From positions 372,001 to 436,000 of the forward strand of contig JAKMXF010000310.1 in NCBI GenBank assembly GCA_024704765.1: DNA of 64,000 nucleotides, read 5' to 3'. Shown one piece after another: positions 54,368 to 64,000 of this stretch. The position numbers and the translations under genes were made by a program. Source of the DNA: Oopsacas minuta (taxonomy: Eukaryota; Porifera; Hexactinellida; Lyssacinosida; Leucopsacidae). The stretch's first letter is position 1, and each line of letters begins with the position of its first letter. The notes beneath the pieces were generated by a model. That model did not search any database. It was not told the DNA's origin and worked only from the letters and a program-made list of their open reading frames with translations.

Positions 54368-55249
54368 CCATAAACTTTATACACTTTGGGTGATATATTT
54401 AGGAGGCTACGATAAAGTCCCGTCCCGTATATTAGCATCTGCATTTACCGGGAACGTCACGTCACGTCCCAGAAATTAGGGAGCAAGAGTGTTGTCAAAT
54501 CACCAACAATAGAAATTAAGTTTTCAATAGGCTTCAAGACTTGGGACATCGCTTCACGGGGCAATCGCGCTCCAATACTCGCTACGCTCGTCCGCTGGTT
54601 AAAAAATTAAAGAAGTCAGGGGGATGTCGTTTTTCTTTGTTCTATACTCGATTACATTTTATTGAAATTTGTAGAGTACCTAAACTATTTATGTTAAAAA
54701 GTCAGGTTATCACATGTATACTCTGAAAATTAGTTATGCTGGAAATGAGGAAAGCAAATGTAAGGGACATGCTGCAACGCGAATTGCTACGTTTCAAGCA
54801 GGTAACATGTCAAAAGATAAAGGATTGCAGTCCTTTACTCACACAGGAAGGTGACTTTCAACATACACCCCAAGTGACCATGACCAGCATTTGTAGCGAT
54901 AGCTTGTGTTACGAAATTTAAATTATTCATGAAAATTAGTATATTTTACCACTCAATGTTAGGTTATCCTTACTTGCCTATACTTTGCAATAAACCGTAA
55001 TAGCGGTATGATGACCAGCATATGGAAGTGCTATTTTGGGGTCTATGCTTTCAATCGTAGCCAATAGGTAAATCACACAGTTAATTAATAAAAGTGTAGA
55101 TAAAGTCAATTCCCACTCAAGACTCTGAAATAGCTGCCAATATTGAAGACATACACAAGCGCTAGTAGAATTCTATCATGGCTAACACTGTCTTCAGGTA
55201 ATTCAATACTAATTTGTAAAACTATTATACACATATAGTGACGGAGCAA
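54368..55249. other. Spacer right of the hAT MITE
   Basis: No convincing gene. Short open frames here lack protein-like features. Confidence 0.35.
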
Positions 55250-57000
55250 AAGACTTAGTCAACATTAGCCGCCCAGTAATTAACCACAAGAACACTATAC
55301 ATCCTGCGCAAGCAAAGCCATCAGAGACCTAATCACTCCATCCTTACCTCACCCAAGATATCTTCGAGACAATCAGCGAACTAAGCAAGCCAGGACCACC
55401 TGAGCACATATACACTGCGGACATCGAAACTTTCTACCCCAACACACCGCATGACCTCGTCCTTGCAGACTTTTACCATTTCGTACCAGGACACGAACGA
55501 GAAATGAGAATTCTACAAGAACTACTAAAATTTAATTCTACAACAAACGGAGACGAATTCTTCCATCTGGGAAACATCGGAATTCCAATGGGACTTCCAC
55601 TAGCTCCAGAACTAGCAAGACTCTGCACCGCATATCTGCTCACTACCTGCAGGAAAAGTTCTAACAATCTACTTTGATGACCTAGCTACCACCTATCCAA
55701 TCATGGACCTACCTCTAGGGCCCTACAACCACAAAGAGGGGGCGCTGCATTAGGTCGAATTTAAAATGTATGCATTAGGTCGAATTAAGATGTTGTGATA
55801 GATCGAATTTATTTTAGCTATGTTGTCGATAGATCGATAGAGAAAATGGATTTATAGAAACGAGGACGTGATAGGACATTTTATTGTATTAGTTATAAAC
55901 CCGTACCATTGGGAGGGGATTAGGGATTTTGTTCACTACCTTATCGGTCTGGGAGTTTTCATTTGTACTCGTTATTAAGCCACTTAGGGGCGGGGATGTG
56001 GAGTCCTTGCTAATTTTGTGTCTGATAACCTTTGTTGGATTAATTACTAGAAAAGTTTACATAATGGGGGATCGCTGGATTTTTTGCTTTTAAAACGTTT
56101 GTGCAGGCTTTTTAGAAATTTAAGGAAGCATTCAATGTTTCTCAAAATATGAATTGGCCTTAGAAAAGAGATTTTCATAGCCAATATACTTTCGCTCTAT
56201 CGACAACATAGCTAAAATTGATTTCTACCTAATGCATGCGCTCCGAATTCCACTTAATGTAAACAATGAAATTCGACTTTATGCCCACACACGGAATTCG
56301 ACCTAATGCATGCGCCCCCTCAAAGAGACTGAAGCCAACGCAACCTAAGATTGCAAATATGACACCACAACACACACATTCAAACCTATAACACAGCAAT
56401 TTCACCAACCAGTGCTCCTACATCACCAGTTGCAACCACTAGAAATAACGGACTACCAACTGATCCCAAACATCCCACTTGCACCACTAAAAGGCCAACT
56501 TTCCTACCAGATGCCAAAATCAACTCACAATCACAACTTCATACACTGCCTACATATAGGTGTATAATGTGCTATTCTTATGAAACGCTGATCTCAGCAC
56601 ATCTGTCAGTGCCAGTAATCCCCTGTACGAGGCTCCGAATGTTATACCTGCTCCATTATGGAAAAGATGCAAACGGGAACCCAAACAGCCTTCACGTAAT
56701 GATAGGAATCGCAAACACGGAATTAGCTACACTAAAATACGCGGAATAGTACGACACAGTGAAAAGGCAACTGGGCGAAGCAAGTAGCAAGTCATAACCC
56801 TCTACCCTAGCACGTACAGCACACGATTTAACTGCCAAGACACAAAGGAAGTAGAATGGAGAAGAAAACTGAGGAAAATCAACAAAGACTACATAATACA
56901 CAACAAAACAACAATGGACAAATTCAACAATAAACAAAACCCCACAAACCTTGTAAACAAACAAAACCCTGGGCCAATAATCTGCAAAGTACTGCATTTC
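55250..57000 (+). pseudogene. Penelope-like retroelement relic (reverse transcriptase), with a nested TIR element
   Basis: The plus-strand frame around 55410-55675 reads TADIETFYPNTPHDLVLADF (RT motif A region), HFVPGHEREMRILQELLKF, and GNIGIPMGLPLAPELARL (motif B). After a frameshift at about 55655 comes IYFDDLATTYP (Y-x-DD motif C). The pattern ETFYPNTPH resembles Penelope-type RTs, but a diverged LINE RT cannot be excluded. Downstream to about 57000 the plus strand stays A/C-rich, unlike its neighbours, with several stops and no recognisable domain, and likely holds the remainder of the element. It is interrupted by 55739-56320. Multiple stops show it is dead. Confidence 0.65.
55739..56320. 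mobile_element. GGGG-ended TIR element with subterminal repeat motifs, copy 2 (nested in the RT relic)
   Basis: Begins GGGGCGCTGCATTAGGTCG and ends AATGCATGCGCCCCCT, with CAAAGAG on both sides (55732-55738 and 56321-56327). GCATTAGGTCGAATT occurs twice in the left arm, and inverted variants occur at least three times in the right arm. The subterminal TAGCTATGTTGTCGATAG is mirrored near 56193-56215. It is a relative of 26699-27178. Non-coding. Confidence 0.75.
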
Positions 57001-57012
57001 TACACAATAATC

Positions 57013-57285
57013 TGGGGTGGGGAGAGCATACTATAACTGACTGGAAGAACTTCCTTCAGAGACCTATGTGTTGAGGAATTTTAAACCAATCTTCAACCAA
57101 TTGGAGGGCCTGGGCATATTGTAGAAATTGATGAATCAAAGTTTGGACATCGAAAGTATCCAAGAGGTCGTATGCTATCAGGTCAATGGGTATTTGGAAG
57201 GATAGATAGAGAAACAAAAGATACCTTTATGATACCCGTTCAAGACAGGTCGGCCTACAACAGGCCTAGATACTCAAACAGTTGA
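57013..57285 (+). pseudogene. Merlin (IS1016-like) transposase fragment
   Basis: The frame from 57100 reads IGGPGHIVEIDESKFGHRKY then PRGRMLSGQWVFGRIDRETK and MIPVQDRS before a stop at 57283. EIDESKF and WVFG are Merlin DDE signatures. The preceding piece HTITDWKNFLQRPMC is in another frame (shift near 57075). Only part of the DDE domain remains. Confidence 0.75.
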
Positions 57286-57884
57286 GAGTACATGAGGCGG
57301 AGAAAGAAACGGCTGAGGAATTGTACGACTACTAACCCCATACTTCTAGATACTCACTTATCTGAAGTTTGTTGGTAGAAAAATATGGACGAGCTAGTTT
57401 CTCAAACCTAATAATGGAAATAAGGAAACAATATCCAGTCGTATAATTGTTGTTTTGATAGTTTTCAGTTACCTGTAATTAGTACAATACTTCTGCTTTT
57501 GGTGTTTCGTTTGTGGCAGTAGATATTATATTGTAGATTTGTTGTCGAAGTAGTTTTTGGAAAGCTTAATAATTACTCCAAATACAACTACTACCCATAG
57601 TATTATATCCAGAGCATTAAAGGAGGGCGCTCCATTTATGATTCAGGAGCTGATGGTGCAGCGGCGCCCCACTTTTGAAGGAGCGACACACTGGGGTGCA
57701 CTCCTTTTTAATTGCAAACAATTTAAAATTTTCATTTTTATTCTGTATATAATTCAGTATTTTTGCTATAAAAAGTGGATACTGGGACACTAATTCACAA
57801 TTCATTGAAATGGTTTGAAGTTGCAAATTTAGCAATTTCCCGAATGTACAATGGCGAAATTCATTCCTAATTACCTAGAATACA
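57286..57884. other. Transposon-derived spacer
   Basis: Contains TAGTTTCTCAAACCT (about 57395), which resembles a degraded hAT terminus, and a GC-rich inverted pair GAGGGCGCTCC / GGAGCGACAC (57623-57690). No gene is seen. Confidence 0.35.
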
Positions 57885-58720
57885 AATCTAAATTATTCAA
57901 TCTCAATTGTTGTTGTTAGTCCGTCCGTTGTCAAGGAAGGATTTACGGTATGCAATGCTGAAATTGTCGCATACCTATGAATTTATCGTGTTTATGTCAT
58001 AGGAGATGTTGGCGATCTGATGGTATATGGCTTCAATACAGTTTTTAAGTGAATTGTGTGACTTCAACAAATTATAACTGACATGCTTCAATCGTCGTAC
58101 GATCGTACGATAGCAAGATTCCACAAATAAATAGTAAACCTAAAATGGTTTTATTTATTCATACTTAAAATGGCTGAAAATTACCATCGAAAGTAAGATT
58201 ACCACACTCTATGTAAAATATGCAAGCGTCAAAATGAAGTTATACAATTAATAGGAAATTTTATCCAATTGTCTCCATTACTAATTTTAAAACTCGAACA
58301 CTTTAAGCTCCTTGGGTATACACTTCTTTTCGGTAATCATTTTACCTTAAAAACTGCTATTGAAAAAATCGTTACCATTACGATGGAATGAAAAACAAGA
58401 AAATAATATCTGAAGAAGATTCAAATCTACCACGAAACATGAAAGTCAATTTTGCAGTATACTTGGCTATTCCTTGTTAGTTGACCTCAAACACAAGCAT
58501 TGAGAGTGTTTAGTACGTACCATTCCTAAATAAGTACATTAGATATATCGTAATATACTTGACTAAATTATCAGTTTGCTTGCTGATGGTATTAGAAACT
58601 ATAAAAGTACAGTATTGAAGCCATATACTATCAAATCGCCTATAACATTTATAAAGGAAGTAAATAGAATTCAATAAAACTTCCCTAAATAGATCGAACA
58701 TGCTGAATGTATGTAATTGA
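57885..58720 (+). repeat. Dispersed three-hairpin repeat, copy H, split by another element
   Basis: The head and first core part (TCTCAATTGTTG at 57901 to about 57993) resume at about 58648 (AAGGAAGTAAATAGAATTCA). Between them sits the TIR element 57998-58646. The hairpin end is missing. Confidence 0.6.
57998..58646. mobile_element. TIR element of about 650 bp inserted in repeat copy H
   Basis: The left end GGCGATCTGATGGTATATGG, then CTTCAATACAGT, is mirrored on the right by ACTGTA/CAGTATTGAAGCCATATA and ATCAAATCGCC. The inverted repeats are about 40 bp. No coding was found inside. The duplication is unclear. Confidence 0.6.
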
Positions 58721-59793
58721 CATTAAGTTGATCAAAATATTATAAACAATCGGTAGGGCTGCATGATCGACTGATAATGTGTGTTTGAGCGGGTTGAATA
58801 AATTAACTATGTAAATCTCTTTTTTGTAGTGAAAATGGGCTCGCACCTCGGAATAGAGAGCTTGCCCACCATCCTACTTGAGGATGTTAACTTTTTACAA
58901 CATGAGCAATAGTTGAAACTAATTATATTTGGAATTGAGAGAATATATTTCTGATATGAAATTTATTAATGTGGTTGTGTTGTAAAATGAATCTATTTAG
59001 ATTACAGATATCAGATATAAGATATCAAGATCCTGTTGGTTTGTGGAGTATCAAGTAATACAATACTCCAATAAATATATATAGACCCTTAACTTTTCTT
59101 TCTAAATCAGACTTAAATCGTTTGGTATCCAATTCTTATTCATTCAACTCTACTCCTGTTGCAAAAGTCAACGTCCTCTAGTAGGATGGTGGGTAAGCTC
59201 TCTATTCCGAGGTGCGAACCCATTTTAATCAATAAAATGAGAGAATTAATTTGGATACCGACATTTCGCGAATTTCTAAGTTCCGAATCTAGAATCAATT
59301 GCGAACTTCAATGTCTAACTTATATACGTATTTTACAAACTTTCACCACTATACTAATAAAGCATTTTGGTTTATCAAAATTTATTACAACCATCATGAC
59401 CAGAACGTCATGAAATCTTCCCAATATTTCCAGTAATTCATGCTTCACCGAGCATTCTAGTAATTTCACTTTGCAATCTTTTTTCACAATCTAAAAATTT
59501 AGTAAACATTATCTATCTCTGTGTATAAAATTTTTCCTATAGCAAGGTTTGGTACAGATATATGGGAAATGAATAAATAAAAATTCGATAATTCGGACAA
59601 GCTTTCCGGAATATCGAAAAAATATCGGAAATATTGTAAAACGATACTTGCCTAAATTTCAGCTTGTATAAATTAAATACCCAGTACCAATCAAACAGAC
59701 AACGTTGGAAATTTAATATATTCCTAGCAAACTTGCAATTGCAATTTGTTTTATTTCATACCACTGTCCACAGAAATGACAAAATAATAATAA

Positions 59794-61057
59794 TTTTCTC
59801 TTCAAATTGACGAATCCACATTGCCAAGTAACGAAGCACTGCTCCTTGCATATGTCCGATATATTCTCGAAGGAATAATGGTTGAAGAAATGTTGTTAGC
59901 TAGACCACTAGTAACTGATACAAAAGGTGAATCTATTTACAAAGTCGTGGAAAATTTCTTTCAGGAAAAGGAAATTCCGATGAATAATATCATTGCTTGT
60001 GCAACAGATAGGGCGCTAGCTATGGTTGGTAGGCATCGTGGTTTCATTTCGTACTTGAAAAAGGCTGTGCCTGAGGTTTTCGGTATTCACTGCGTCGTCC
60101 ATCGAGAACATTTGGTTGCAAAACATCTAAGTGGTCGCTTGCACAATTCATTATATATCGTCATTACTGTTATTAATAAAACCAAAGCTTCCGCACTCAA
60201 GGAAATAATATTTCGCCAAATATGTCTCGAATACGAAACAGAATTTGAACGTCTGCTTATGCACACAGAAGTGAGGTGGCTCTCAAAAGGAAAGTGTCTC
60301 AGTCGGTTCTATAGTCTTTTCGACACCATTTTAGAATTTTCAGAGGAAGAGAACCCGCAGGTGATGCAGCTTGTCAGTGCAGCGAAATCAGATGTAGCTT
60401 ACTTGACTGACATTTTTGATAACTTCAACGCAATGAAATTGCAACTACAAGGCAATTTAGTCACTCTGGTCAAGTGCAAAACTGTTGTCAGCTCCTTCAT
60501 AGGAAAACTAACGATATTTAAACAAAATATCGGTCGACGAGAATTTTACCAGTTTCCTCGCCTAGCAGGACTCCAAATTTCAGATGACGATTTGCTAGCA
60601 TATTGTGAACATCTTGAAGTACTGAAAGAGGATATGATCAAGCGATTCACTGACTTGTTGGAACTTAAACCGCCTCATTGGCTAATTGACCCTTTCTATG
60701 TGGATGCCCCAACAGTTCCACTCTATTTGCAGGAAGGGCTGATGGACTTCCAAAGTGATTGCGAGGAAAAAGCTCATTTTAGAATGATGGGGTATGAACG
60801 ATTTTGGATTGCAATCGCAGGACGAAATAAATTTCCCAAATTTGTGGAAAGTAGCAAAACTGCTAGTTCTGGCGTTTCCGACATCATATCTCGTTGAGAG
60901 AGGTCTTAGTGCAGTCGTTCAATTACTAACGAAGCAAAGAAACAGACTAGATATTTCTCAATGTAGAGATTTAAGATTGCTGCTAACTGATATGAAACCA
61001 GATGTAAACGGGATTATCGACGAATATCACGCTCAAGTAACCCTTCTCATTAATTGA
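59794..61057 (+). pseudogene. hAT (Charlie/ZBED5-like) transposase relic, 5'-truncated and frameshifted
   Basis: The frame opens without an ATG at FSLQIDEST (typical hAT catalytic start, first Asp), and runs through NNIIACATDRALAMVGRHRG (second acidic region), HCVVHREHLVAKHL and EVRWLSKGKCLSRFY. A one-base shift near 60790 moves the C-terminus to another frame: FPNLWKVAKLLVLAFPTSYL then VERGLSAV, the hAT dimerisation signature. The N-terminal BED finger is missing. The GC-rich 3' tail and AAAAAGTTTGAGAAAC (about 61165-61182) resemble a hAT 3' end. The frame is long and well kept, so decay is fairly recent. Confidence 0.85.
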
Positions 61058-61327
61058 TAAATACTACTTATTATCATTAAACAAATACGAGTGTAGTAAA
61101 AATATTTAGACTTTCTGGAGGGGGGCAGTATCGAGGGAATATTGTTGACGAGGGGCGCTGTCCGAAAAAAGTTTGAGAAACAATTTTCTAAAGGATACCA
61201 TATAGATAGGTTTTCAATACTTTTTGAAGGTTTCTGAAGTAAGCATATTAATAGTGATTATTCAACAACTTTTTAATCCAACTTCATAATTAGCAATTCA
61301 TGCAATTATCATTTGTATTTCTAAATA
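61058..61327. other. Spacer between hAT and MULE relics
   Basis: Contains the probable hAT 3' end and an AT-rich stretch. No gene. Confidence 0.4.
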
Positions 61328-62960
61328 ATGGCAAATTACGAAATTTTGGAGAGTCATCGAAAAGACTCGTTGCTTTATCAAAACGAAACGAATGCTTACA
61401 TTAAGGACAAAGATATAAAAGGTGTGAGATATTTAAGATACGTAAATATAAGGATGGCTGTGCTGCTAGGGCAAAAATTAATCTCGAAACGAATTATTTT
61501 TCACTACTAAATGGGCATGATAATCACGAATCTACAGAAGAAAAATCGAGATAATGAAAGTTACATCTAAACTCAAACGCAAATCAGAATATTCACAAGG
61601 ATCACTTCAGGAAATATTTGATGATGAAGTATATCAATCTGAGGTTGGTGGTTTTATAAGCTTTGCACAATTAGGAAGCATGACGTATAAACGGAAAAGA
61701 TTATACACATCAGAAGTTCGATTAAATGCTCGAATTGCGATGTCCTTAATAGAAGATCCTGGTGAAGAATTTAAGATGTATCAGGCTTTTTCCATTGAAG
61801 AATTAGATGAAGTAACGATTGCATTTATGAGCCATAAATGGAAAAACTACTTGCATCCAACTGACCAAACAGAATTGCAAGCAGATGCTACTTTTTATGT
61901 TCCCAAGTAGTTTTATCAATTGTTAAATATATTCTTGCAGTACAAGTCTCACTCGTTGCCTGCTATTCATATTTTGATGTCAAAAAAGACAGGTTCGCTT
62001 TGTGATAAAGTTGTAGCAAAAATCATTGAAATTCTACCATTTATTGCTTCTATCATGAAGACGGACTTTGAGAGTTCAATGTACAGTTCATTTGCGAAAG
62101 GTTTTCCCTATGCAAGGGTCAGCGGCTGCTTATTTCACTATGATAGAGCGCTATACAAAACTGGTATTCTCAAAAAGGGTTTATCAAATGCTAACATCTC
62201 AAGCCTAGAATTTAGACAGTGGGTTGAACAGTTAATGTAATTGCCACTACTTCCGTCAGATCTTATTGTTCCGATATTTAGTTGCATAAAACAAGAAAAA
62301 CTTTTGTTACCACATTCTGAGAATGAAAAACGTAATTAAGTTGTTAAAATATTATGAGCGATACTGGCTAGGTCAAGTTGGTCCTTCTAGACTATTAGTT
62401 TTCCATACAGAGAAACGTACCGCAAACGATCTAGAGAGCTTTCATGCAAATTTGAAAAGAAAAGTTAAATCCCATAACCCAAATTACTTGGAATTATCAA
62501 AAACTTGAATAAAGTAATTCAAACAACCGAAAAAGACATCGAGAGAATTGATAATCATGTTCCAATAAGGCGTAAGAAAAGGCCAGTAACTATTCAGAAG
62601 GAGAAATATATAGACGTGCTACAGCAACAACAAATTAATGGTGATATTACTCCAAATAATTACTTGAAAACTATAACTCATCAATATACAACCCAGTTTG
62701 CGAGATTTGAAGGGTTAATTGAATCAGTTGAAGATGTAGATACAGAAAATGAAGATGAAGATTTGGTTCAAGATGTGAGTACAGAACAAAACTCAAACAT
62801 GTGTAGAATATATTTAGTGAATGTACCAGATACAATAATTATGCCCTGCCGTCATGCTCAAACTTGCTTCAGCTGTGCAGAGAGGATTGTAAACTCTGAT
62901 ATTAACAACTGCCCTATTTGTAGAGAACCTATAGAAAACTTCATCAAAATCTTTTTGTGA
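61328..62960 (+). pseudogene. MULE transposase relic: FLYWCH-like finger, MULE domain and C-terminal RING-like domain
   Basis: The N-terminus resembles a FLYWCH zinc finger (SLLYQNETNAYIKDKDIKGV; its cysteine part is degraded). The MULE transposase region follows: LQADATFYV (first catalytic Asp), then FLQYKSHSLPAIHILMSKKT, MKTDFESSMYSSFAKGF and GCLFHYDRALY. Next come EKRTANDLESFHANLKRKVK and HVPIRRKKRP. The C-terminus (about 62800-62945) is RING-like: IIMPCRHAQTCFSCAERIV then NCPICREPI, as in IAP/MUL1-type C3HC4 fingers, but the second Cys of the opening CxxC is Tyr (CRIY). There are in-frame stops at 61908 and 62238 and frame changes near 61520, 62320 and 62505, so it is dead. RING-tailed MULEs are unusual. 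Confidence 0.78.
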
Positions 62961-63469
62961 TCTCTCATTCTCTAACTTATATGTTCACTCATTTCACTTT
63001 TCATTTATTTATCTGTATTTTGTTACAACGCATTATCATTTATTAGTCAATTATTTATTATTTTGGTCCATTCATTAATTAAATACCCTAAGTCATTTTC
63101 AATCCTATTCCAGGGTTTATTCCAGTCTTGAATTATATTCGGTCTTACAGACTTGCCAACCCTCCAGGGATACCTGGATTACCCCGGGATTTCACTTCAA
63201 ACCCAGGTATTTGGAAATGAAAATTCAGGGAAATTTATAAAAGGGGTTGGTAAATCTGGGTCTTATTCCAGTCTTGGAAAAATATATTTTTCACACTGTA
63301 AATTCGGTCTTATTCAGTCAACCCTAAAATGAAACTAACATGAAATAGTGCCATTTATCTTAACATCCTTGTAGAAAGAAGCGGATCGTATTTACAAATG
63401 AACAGCCTCAAAAATGTATATAGTAATACATACGTAGAATGGTATTGGCTTTTCTCCATAATTAATTCT
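62961..63469. other. Right interior of the composite element
   Basis: AT-rich; CCAACCCTCCAGGGATACC (63173) with GGGGTTGG (63244) forms a short inverted pair of about 80 bp that may be a separate small MITE. Confidence 0.4.
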
Positions 63470-64000
63470 CTCATTTTATTGATTAAAATGGGTTCGCACC
63501 TCGGAATAGAGAGCTTACCCACCATCCTACTAGAGGACGTTGACTTTTGCAACAGGAGTAGAGTTGAATGAATAAGAATTGGATACCAAACGATTTAAGT
63601 CTGATTTAGAAAGAAAAGTTAAGGGTCTATATATATTTATTGGAGTATTGTATTACTTGATACTCCACAAACCAACAGGATCTTGATATCTTATATCTGA
63701 TATCTGTAATCTAAATAGATTCATTTTACAACACAACCACATTAATAAATTTCATATCAGAAATATATTCTCTCAATTCCAAATATAATTAGTTTCAACT
63801 ATTGCTCATGTTGTAAAAAGTTAACATCCTCAAGTAGGATGGTGGGCAAGCTCTCTATTCCGAGGTGCGAGCCCATTTTCACTACAAAAAAGACATTATT
63901 TTAATTTATTATCTGTAATTTTCAAACCATTTTTTGTTTGAACTAGAGGTAGAACCCCGATTTGGTTCAATATTCTTCTCTGGGGGAGACTTACTACATA

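Larger units (their letters stand above)
58818..63893. mobile_element. 5.1-kb composite bounded by inverted repeats of about 430 bp, carrying hAT and MULE relics
   Basis: 58818-59251 and 63470-63893 are near-identical inverted copies, sharing TCTTTTTTGTAGTGAAAATG, GGCTCGCACCTCGGAATAGA, the whole interior, and TTAATCAATAAAATGAGAG. Each arm itself contains a smaller inverted repeat of about 72 bp (AATGGG-TCGCACCTCGG ... against its inverse). Between the arms lie a hAT transposase relic (59794-61057) and a MULE transposase relic (61328-62960), both plus strand. Long arms favour a MULE as the original element, with the hAT inserted later. I found no matching target-site duplication at the outer ends. 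Confidence 0.75.

Overview
This is an AT-rich, gene-dense animal nuclear window. The genes are clearly metazoan: Mediator, Golgi-tether (COG), kinetochore, ciliary transition-zone and TRP-channel homologues, with GT..AG introns. Introns vary widely: some are only 59-65 bp, others exceed 1 kb, and many large genes are intronless. Together with abundant mariner, hAT, MULE-like and Merlin-like elements and expanded NHL-repeat proteins, this suggests an early-branching animal. A compact-genome sponge such as a glass sponge is possible, but that is inference and no species call is made. No tRNA, rRNA or CRISPR array was seen, and no bacterial operons.

Layout. 0.4-1.2 kb: 5' exons of mitochondrial aconitase (minus; the rest lies left of the window). 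1.7-2.4 kb: frameshifted NHL-repeat pseudogene. 4.2-6.8 kb: ankyrin/TRP-like cation channel (plus). 7.1-8.2 kb: foldback element and a dispersed repeat. 8.6-9.9 kb: intact coiled-coil NHL protein (minus). 11.0-19.3 kb: COG3 (minus), whose third visible intron contains a complete intronless RPGRIP1L-like gene (13.0-16.7 kb, same strand). 19.7-20.5 kb: an unrecognised, apparently broken minus-strand gene. 22 kb: TFIIA gamma. 23.8-26.4 kb: a long-TIR element interrupted by a mariner. 26.7-27.2 kb: a short GGGG-ended TIR element. 27.2-29.1 kb: a small unknown gene and NUF2. 32.8-33.8 kb: centaurin-alpha-like ArfGAP/PH protein. 34.8-39.4 kb: five-exon HSPBAP1-like JmjC gene with a second mariner just upstream of its start. 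41.1-42.2 kb: EXOG nuclease. 43.5-45.0 kb: a TM2-like membrane protein and a dual-specificity phosphatase. 46.2-50.8 kb: DUF4139 protein and MED16. 51.5-53.8 kb: a small coiled-coil protein and a THAP protein.

From about 54 kb to the right end the window is a transposon graveyard: a complete hAT MITE, a Penelope-like reverse transcriptase relic carrying a nested TIR element, a Merlin transposase relic, and a 5.1-kb structure bounded by inverted repeats of about 430 bp. That structure contains a hAT transposase relic and a FLYWCH-MULE transposase relic ending in a RING-like domain.

The genes are mostly unrelated housekeeping functions, so no operon-like logic is evident. The most unusual signals are a dispersed repeat family whose 3' end carries three consecutive small hairpins (two subfamilies with different stem sequences but conserved pairing), the gene-in-intron arrangement, the RING-tailed MULE, and an ArfGAP domain with lysine at the arginine-finger position.
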